The position numbers were made by a program, and so were the translations under genes. Of a stretch of 9,956 bases of DNA, positions 6,030 to 9,956 are shown in pieces. The notes under the pieces were generated by a model. The model was not told where the DNA came from. It did not search any database and was given only the letters and a program-made list of their open reading frames with translations. The DNA comes from Candidatus Omnitrophota bacterium (GTDB lineage: Bacteria > Hinthialibacterota > Hinthialibacteria > Hinthialibacterales > JAKPRU01), in NCBI GenBank assembly GCA_029557025.1, contig JAKPRU010001036.1, positions 1 through 9,956 of the forward strand, written 5' to 3'. The stretch's first letter is position 1. The number at the start of each line of letters is the position of its first letter.

Positions 6030-6464
6030 ATGCCTAAGCTAAATAATCTCTTCGACTCAGGAGTGATCAAAACCACGGGCGACCCGACCTTGGTTTTTGG
6101 CATTCTTGGAGGAATTGCGGTTTTCATTGTCGCTGTGGTTTTTGTCAGCTATCGTTACAAGCGCTGGAAAAAGCATCAACGCTTTGTCGCAGAGTTGAGC
6201 CAATTGGCACTGGAGGACAAAGAAGGCAACACGCTGATCGATCTGGTCAAGCGGTATGCCATGGATGAACCGGTGGAGGTTCTATATTCCCTCCGTGTTT
6301 TCGACCAGCTGGCCGAGAAGGAAATGTGTCGCGTTCTTGGCCTGCAAGGTTCCCAAGAGGCCAAGCAGCAATATATCGATCTTCTTTATTCGATTCGGCA
6401 GAAGACTTATTTCCCTGACCTGAATGAGAGTCTTCGGGAGCCGGTTCAGGTCGGTGGAGAATAA
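6030..6464 (+). CDS. Small single-pass membrane protein with helical cytoplasmic domain, function unknown
   Basis: This 144-residue protein starts at an ATG preceded by a very strong AGGAGGT (6017-6023, 6-nt spacing). Residues about 20-41 ([22 protein letters not shown]) are a single TM helix, followed at once by a basic stop-transfer stretch ([10 protein letters not shown]), so the C-terminal 100 residues should be cytoplasmic. That part is helical and charged ([53 protein letters not shown]). It loosely resembles the helical segment that precedes PilZ domains in some membrane or flagellar PilZ proteins, but no PilZ motif (RxxxR...DxSxxG) follows here. The resemblance is from memory and weak. 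It is divergent from the flagellar cluster, so a role in motility or c-di-GMP signalling is only a guess. Confidence 0.78.
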   Translation: MPKLNNLFDSGVIKTTGDPTLVFGILGGIAVFIVAVVFVSYRYKRWKKHQRFVAELSQLALEDKEGNTLIDLVKRYAMDEPVEVLYSLRVFDQLAEKEMCRVLGLQGSQEAKQQYIDLLYSIRQKTYFPDLNESLREPVQVGGE

Positions 6465-6643
6465 GTTCGGTCGGTGTATAGTGTGCCTTCCGCAGGCGTT
6501 CCTGTCTCGTTGGGTGTGGACATAGTGGACGGTGTGGACAGCGGGGCGGATTTGACCGAGCGCATTCCTCTTTCTTCCCTACCGTTTTAATGCCTTCCGA
6601 GTAAGATGATCTGTTATCCTCTGGTTCTTTTGAGGAGCGGGCC
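6465..6643. other. Intergenic region with three tandem 9-mers before the aldolase gene
   Basis: The spacer holds three imperfect tandem copies of a 9-base unit (GTGTGGACA, TAGTGGACG, GTGTGGACA; 6514-6540). It also holds a small GCCT/AGGC hairpin near 6486-6498. I see no convincing -35/-10 pair: TTGACC at 6552 has no partner at a usual spacing. The last 15 nt carry the GAGGAG ribosome-binding site of the aldolase. Confidence 0.5.
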
Positions 6644-7693
6644 ATGATCGACTTACGCAGCGACACCATTACCAAACCAACCCCGGAAATGTATGAGGCG
6701 ATGGTTTCTGCATCGCTGGGAGACGATGTATTCGGTGATGATCCTACGGTGCAGCGCCTGGAGCAGGCATGTGCGACGCGCTTGGGCAAGGAAGCGGCGA
6801 TGTTTGTTCCCAGCGGCACAATGGCCAACCTGGTCTGCATTCTGACGCACTGTCGGCCGGGCGATGAGGTCTTCGTGTCCGAGGGGGCGCACATCTATGA
6901 ATTCGAATCCGGAGCGCTCTCGGCGGTTGGCGGTGTCATCCCGCGAGTTCTTCCATCAAAGGATGGGGCCATCGAACCGGCAGGCTTTGAAGCGGCGATG
7001 CGACCCGCCAACGTGCACTTCCCCCGGTCGCGCCTGTTATGCCTGGAGAATACGCATAACAACGCGGGCGGTGTGGCCATCCCTCTGGAACACCAGAAGC
7101 GGCTTTGCGTTCTGGCACAGGATCAGGGAATCTTGGTGCATCTGGACGGCGCCCGGATTTGGAACGCGGCCATTGCGCTGGGAGTAAGCGCGAGAGACCT
7201 GGTAGCGGGTGCCGACTCGGTTTCCTTCTGTTTTTCAAAAGGGCTTTCCGCGCCGGTTGGTTCCGTTGTGCTTGGAACGGAGGAGTTTATCAACCAGGCC
7301 CGCCGGAAAAGGAAGATGCTTGGCGGTGGAATGCGTCAGGCCGGAGTGCTTGCGGCAGCGGCCTTGGTCGCCCTGGATACAATGATCGACCGGCTGGCCG
7401 ACGATCACCGGCGAGCGGCCATGCTCGCCGAACATCTGGCGGACCTGAAAGGCGTCCTGTTGATTCGCAACGGGATTCAGACGAATATGATTTTCATGGA
7501 CATCTCCGGAACCGGTATGATCTCCAGGGAGTTTGCGGACCGGTGCAAGAGATTGGGGCTGTTGGTCAATACGCCGGGACGCTACCGGATTCGTCTGGTG
7601 ACCAATCGGCATATTGACGATCATGCGGTGGAAGAAGCCGCGCAAATTCTTCGCAAAGTCGTGACCTCTCCCGCAGACTCTCCGGCCCCATAA
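6644..7693 (+). CDS. ltaE: Low-specificity L-threonine aldolase (PLP-dependent)
   Basis: It cleaves L-threonine or L-allo-threonine to glycine and acetaldehyde in the cytosol, using pyridoxal phosphate. The 349-residue protein spans the whole family. The N-terminus [20 protein letters not shown] and [11 protein letters not shown] (26-36) match the signature. SGTMANL (57-63) binds PLP phosphate, and His83 is the ring-stacking position. [11 protein letters not shown] (166-176) supplies the PLP-contacting Asp and Arg, and [14 protein letters not shown] (194-207) holds the Schiff-base lysine, Lys199. [12 protein letters not shown] (223-234) and the C-terminal [10 protein letters not shown] are also typical. 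GAGGAG lies about 7 nt before the ATG. The methyltransferase gene follows after 20 nt, so the two are probably co-transcribed, though no shared pathway is obvious. Threonine versus allo-threonine preference cannot be read from sequence. Confidence 0.95.
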   Translation: MIDLRSDTITKPTPEMYEAMVSASLGDDVFGDDPTVQRLEQACATRLGKEAAMFVPSGTMANLVCILTHCRPGDEVFVSEGAHIYEFESGALSAVGGVIPRVLPSKDGAIEPAGFEAAMRPANVHFPRSRLLCLENTHNNAGGVAIPLEHQKRLCVLAQDQGILVHLDGARIWNAAIALGVSARDLVAGADSVSFCFSKGLSAPVGSVVLGTEEFINQARRKRKMLGGGMRQAGVLAAAALVALDTMIDRLADDHRRAAMLAEHLADLKGVLLIRNGIQTNMIFMDISGTGMISREFADRCKRLGLLVNTPGRYRIRLVTNRHIDDHAVEEAAQILRKVVTSPADSPAP

Positions 7694-7713
7694 AAAGGAC
7701 TTTTTTTGACCTG

Positions 7714-8466
7714 ATGAGCAATTCTTGCGGCATAGAGGGGACCTCGGAAAAGAACTCCCATCCCATTGGGGAAGAAACCCTTCGACGCATTTACCGGATG
7801 CGTCGCATGAACGAATGGATGTGGTCCCGAATCGAACCCTGGGTGGGCAACCGGATTCTGGAGGCCGGTTGCGGGAACGGCAATATCACGGAGTTTCTGC
7901 TCAAACGGGAGTTCGTGCTTTCTGTGGATATCAATCCGACCAACCTGCAAGCGCTTCAGGAACGATTCAGGGACCATGAAAACCTGTCTGTTCTCAATCT
8001 GGACCTGACCGATCCCGCCCTGAAAGACTGTGCTGTCCACCGCTTTGATACGGTGGTGTGTCTGAATGTGCTGGAGCATATCCAGAGGCATGAGACAGTC
8101 TTGCGGTCATTTCACGAAATACTTCAGCCGGATGGGTTGCTTGTTCTGCTGGTTCCCGCATATCCATGGTTGTTCGGCGCATTGGATTCCGCCCTGGGGC
8201 ATATTCGAAGGTATGGAAAATCCGACCTCAAAAGACTTCTTGAGCAGGCCGGTTTTCAAATCATCCATCATTCCTACTTGAATATGATGGGAATCCTGGG
8301 ATGGTGGCTGAATGGGAAACTGCTGAAGCGGAATCTTCTCCCAAGCGCGCAGCTGGATCTGTACGAAGAATTTGTGCCTGTTTTTCGATTCCTGGAGCGG
8401 ATCACCTGTCATTGCATGGGATTGTCGCACATTATTATCGGGGCAAAATCGAAATCACACGTGTGA
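7714..8466 (+). CDS. Class I SAM-dependent methyltransferase, substrate unknown
   Basis: The Rossmann-fold motifs are in order in this 250-residue protein. RILEAGCGNGNIT (47-59) is the glycine-rich SAM loop, and VDINP (71-75) has the acidic residue that binds the ribose. FDTVVCLNVLEH (111-122) and LQPDGLLVLLVP (137-148) are motifs II and III. The segment AYPWLFGALDSALGHIRRYGKSDLKRLLEQAGF (149-181) is characteristic of a group of small methyltransferases often found beside glycosyltransferase or cell-surface polysaccharide genes; that is recalled family knowledge. No TM segment is convincing, but MMGILGWWLNG near 191 is hydrophobic. An AAGGA lies about 14 nt before the ATG, a long spacing, so translation may depend partly on coupling to the aldolase. 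The substrate is not predictable. Confidence 0.88.
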   Translation: MSNSCGIEGTSEKNSHPIGEETLRRIYRMRRMNEWMWSRIEPWVGNRILEAGCGNGNITEFLLKREFVLSVDINPTNLQALQERFRDHENLSVLNLDLTDPALKDCAVHRFDTVVCLNVLEHIQRHETVLRSFHEILQPDGLLVLLVPAYPWLFGALDSALGHIRRYGKSDLKRLLEQAGFQIIHHSYLNMMGILGWWLNGKLLKRNLLPSAQLDLYEEFVPVFRFLERITCHCMGLSHIIIGAKSKSHV

Positions 8467-8512
8467 ATGACTCGATCTTCGGATTACAGGCAAGACCGTT
8501 TCAACACAACAC

Positions 8513-8544
8513 AAGACAGTCGCGTGAATTGTCACGGCTGTCTT
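8513..8544. terminator. Bidirectional terminator-like hairpin after the methyltransferase gene
   Basis: AAGACAG (8513-8519) pairs with CTGTCTT (8538-8544), and inside it CGTGA (8523-8527) pairs with TCACG (8532-8536) around a 4-nt loop, giving 12 bp interrupted by a small internal loop. It starts 47 nt after the methyltransferase stop. There is no T run on the plus strand. On the minus strand it is followed by a T/G-rich TGTGTTGTGTTG, which would better suit transcripts from the minus-strand ORF at 8580-8927. Confidence 0.45.
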
Positions 8545-8579
8545 CTGTCGGTCCGAAAGAGAGCCGGAAAATAAATGCC

Positions 8580-8927
8580 TCAGTTTTCTGCGGCCCCGGA
8601 GGCGATCATCTTCGGATTATACGAGATCGCCATCGTCTGGGGTTCGCGCAAGCCGTTGATCGGGCACTCTCTGCAAAGATCGCAGTTTGGGCGCACGGGG
8701 TCGCAAACAAAATACTCCTGAATTCGGATCTTACTTGGCCTATACATGGGGCAATAGCAGGCGCGTTCTATTGCGAGATTCCGTGTGGCCCGAACATCAC
8801 TTTTAACTTCTCCGTCTTCGAGCACAGCTAATAAGTTCTGCACCGTCGCCTCCCATCTGGAATAAGATCTTGACAAGCCCTCAATTCCGCATGGCAAACC
8901 AAAACAAGAGACCTTAAGTTTCCTCAC
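8580..8927 (-). CDS. Doubtful Cys-rich small protein (115 codons), unrecognised
   Basis: The frame encodes 115 residues with eight cysteines: two near the N-terminus (SCFGLPCG), a CYC pair, and a C-terminal cluster CDPVRPNCDLCRECP in which C-x2-C-x2-C-P recalls metal or iron-sulphur ligands. Codon use is rich in AGA, AGG and TTA compared with the other genes, so it may be foreign, degraded or not coding. The only usual start that gives the full length is a GTG at 8927 with no ribosome-binding site close by. In favour are the uninterrupted length, the organised cysteines and the hairpin with T/G-rich tail downstream of its stop. I assign no function. Confidence 0.3.
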   Translation of the reverse strand: MRKLKVSCFGLPCGIEGLSRSYSRWEATVQNLLAVLEDGEVKSDVRATRNLAIERACYCPMYRPSKIRIQEYFVCDPVRPNCDLCRECPINGLREPQTMAISYNPKMIASGAAEN

Positions 8928-9369
8928 GTATAATTCAGATTACCATTCCGCGAGAAAAGATGCAATAAGGAATTGAAAAAATGTTAAGTCCCTCTGTTGG
9001 ATTTTTCGATGCGATTCATCAGATAAGTACTTGTTTTTGGGCGACTTATCCGTATAATATCATCAAACATTCGTTCATCTTCAGCAGATTCCCTGATAGG
9101 GAGAAACGGAGATCGCCGGATCCGTCGGCGAGAGAGAATATCGGGAGGTGGCACTTTCATAATCTTCTAAAATTATTATACTTATTTATCAGGATCCGGT
9201 TCTCGCCGGTTTTCCTGATCCGCCCCCGGTTGGCCGATCCACGCTCCCCAACACAAATTGTTATCGAGACTGCCGGACAAACGGAGATCGGAAAGATCGA
9301 ATATACAAGGCTTGATGGGCCGTTGTAACTTAAAAATGCCGTGAAAATGGGGGGTGTGCAGTAGTCAGA
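8928..9369. other. Gene-poor, hairpin-rich region
   Basis: A promoter-like pair TTGTTT-N16-TATAAT lies at 9031-9058 on the plus strand. Three dyads follow: TCCCT/AGGGA (9090-9102), TCGCCG/CGGCGA (9113-9131), and a long one in which ATCAGGA (9188-9194) and TCCTGAT (9213-9219) enclose two CCGG arms. A 115-codon plus-strand frame (8981-9328) has a fair AAGGA 9 nt before its ATG and one hydrophobic stretch (LLKLLYLFIRIRF), but its composition is not protein-like and it resembles nothing I know. Whether the region holds that small gene, a structured RNA or only spacer is open. Confidence 0.35.
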
Positions 9370-9398
9370 TTGGCTTTCGCAGTATACATTTATAGAAT
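9370..9398 (+). promoter_or_regulatory. Sigma-70-type promoter for the lipoprotein gene
   Basis: TTGGCT (9370-9375), a 17-nt spacer and TAGAAT (9393-9398) give a fair housekeeping promoter. The ATG of the lipoprotein gene is 47 nt further on, a normal leader length. Confidence 0.55.
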
Positions 9399-9445
9399 AA
9401 TGGACTGTGGCCTGAGTGCATGACCATTGAAGTCGGGAACGATCC

Positions 9446-9956
9446 ATGTGGACTTTATCGAGCGCAATCCGGTTTGTAGTTCTGTGCCTGATCCTGTGGC
9501 AAACAGGCTGTACCACTGTGGAGACAGTGCGGTCACTGCCTATGCCGGATTTATCCCTGGGTTCGGTCAATTCACTGCACAGCGAGGTGGGGGATCTGAA
9601 GCACAGCGTTGCACTTATGGAGAAAAGGTTCAACGAGAATCAGAAGGAGCGTCAACGCAGTTTGAACCAGCTTCGCGCCCTGGTAAAGGAGTCATCAAGC
9701 GCTATGGCGGAAAGAGAACGGCGCATTCAGGACAACTTGAGTGCGCTTGGGGCGAATTCTCCGGAGTCGGTACAACGCATCAGCACTCCGGCATCCTCGC
9801 CACCGCCTATTCAAGACGAGTTTGCGGCGATGTTTCGGAATGCGTATTCGAGCTATCAGCGGGGGGATTACACTGTCGCCTTTGAACGATACCAGGAGAT
9901 TTATGAGAAAGCGCCGTCCAAGACACAAAAAGGACAGGCGCTGTTTTGGGCTGCGG
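9446..9956 (+). CDS. YbgF/CpoB-like lipoprotein with coiled coil and TPR (3' end off window)
   Basis: The frame is open from ATG 9446 to the window edge (170 codons). Residues 1-22 are a lipoprotein signal: a hydrophobic core (FVVLCLILWQTG) ending at Cys22, with Gln at -3, a tolerated but not ideal lipobox. Residues about 40-100 (SLHSEVGDLKHSVALMEKRF...AERERRIQDNL) are a charged coiled coil. A Ser/Pro linker (112-122) follows, then a TPR-type start (FRNAYSSYQRGDYTVAFERYQEIYEKAPSKTQKGQALFWAA, 130-170), like the Y-xx-A-...-G-x-Y-xx-A-...-F-...-P pattern of YbgF/CpoB. CpoB-type proteins act in the periplasm with the Tol-Pal system and coordinate outer-membrane constriction with peptidoglycan synthesis. 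TolB and Pal are not in the window, so the link to Tol-Pal is inference. An in-frame stop 15 nt upstream (9428) fixes this ATG as the first start; CGGGA lies about 8 nt before it. Confidence 0.8.
   Translation, partial: MWTLSSAIRFVVLCLILWQTGCTTVETVRSLPMPDLSLGSVNSLHSEVGDLKHSVALMEKRFNENQKERQRSLNQLRALVKESSSAMAERERRIQDNLSALGANSPESVQRISTPASSPPPIQDEFAAMFRNAYSSYQRGDYTVAFERYQEIYEKAPSKTQKGQALFWAA

Noticed and set aside
5888..6037. 49-codon plus-strand ORF overlapping the start of the gene at 6030 (ATGCCTAA)
   Set aside because: The overlap would suit translational coupling, but there is no ribosome-binding site before its ATG and no recognisable product.
6552..6580. TTGACC as -35 of a promoter for the threonine aldolase gene
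   Set aside because: No TATAAT-like hexamer at 15-19 nt downstream.
8929..8934. Isolated TATAAT before the 8981 frame
   Set aside because: No -35 element at 16-18 nt spacing and no extended -10.
9427..9885. 152-codon plus-strand frame at the right end
   Set aside because: Out of frame with the lipoprotein/TPR gene that starts at 9446 and has a signal peptide and family-like pattern.

Overview
The window looks like chromosome from a flagellated diderm (Gram-negative-type) bacterium. The evidence is flagellar filament-assembly genes, promoters of the sigma-54 and sigma-28 type, and an outer-membrane-type lipoprotein related to YbgF/CpoB. Base composition is moderate (near half G+C by eye). 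The sequence alone does not allow a secure phylum. There is no transposase, CRISPR array, rRNA or tRNA that I could recognise.

Left half (1-5420) is read from the minus strand and is a late flagellar cluster. In transcription order it holds a sigma-54-type promoter (5403-5419), an unrecognised 81-residue gene (5094-5339), a terminator-like hairpin, a large glycosyltransferase (3108-4934, probably flagellin glycosylation), a sigma-28-type promoter (3064-3091), the filament cap gene fliD (651-2992) and the flagellin chaperone fliS (from 615, running off the left edge). In this sequence fliD is broken into two overlapping frames by what looks like one missing base in a C run near 2750. FliS carries an unusual Pro/Ser/Lys-rich C-terminal tail.

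The divergent intergenic region (5340-6029) separates the flagellar cluster from plus-strand genes. It holds the sigma-54 promoter with upstream dyads on the minus strand. On the plus strand it holds a good sigma-70 promoter, followed within about 90 nt by an intrinsic terminator, so a short structured RNA or a leader attenuator is likely.

Right half (6030-9956) is mostly plus strand: a small one-TM protein with a helical cytoplasmic domain (6030-6464), a low-specificity L-threonine aldolase (6644-7693), a class I SAM-dependent methyltransferase 20 nt downstream (7714-8466), then a gene-poor stretch of about 1 kb with hairpins and one doubtful Cys-rich minus-strand ORF (8580-8927). The window ends with a YbgF/CpoB-like coiled-coil/TPR lipoprotein that runs off the right edge, behind its own sigma-70-like promoter.

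The most interesting unit is the sigma-54 promoter, the orphan 81-aa gene and the terminator. Together they look like an independently transcribed, undescribed member of the flagellar regulon.
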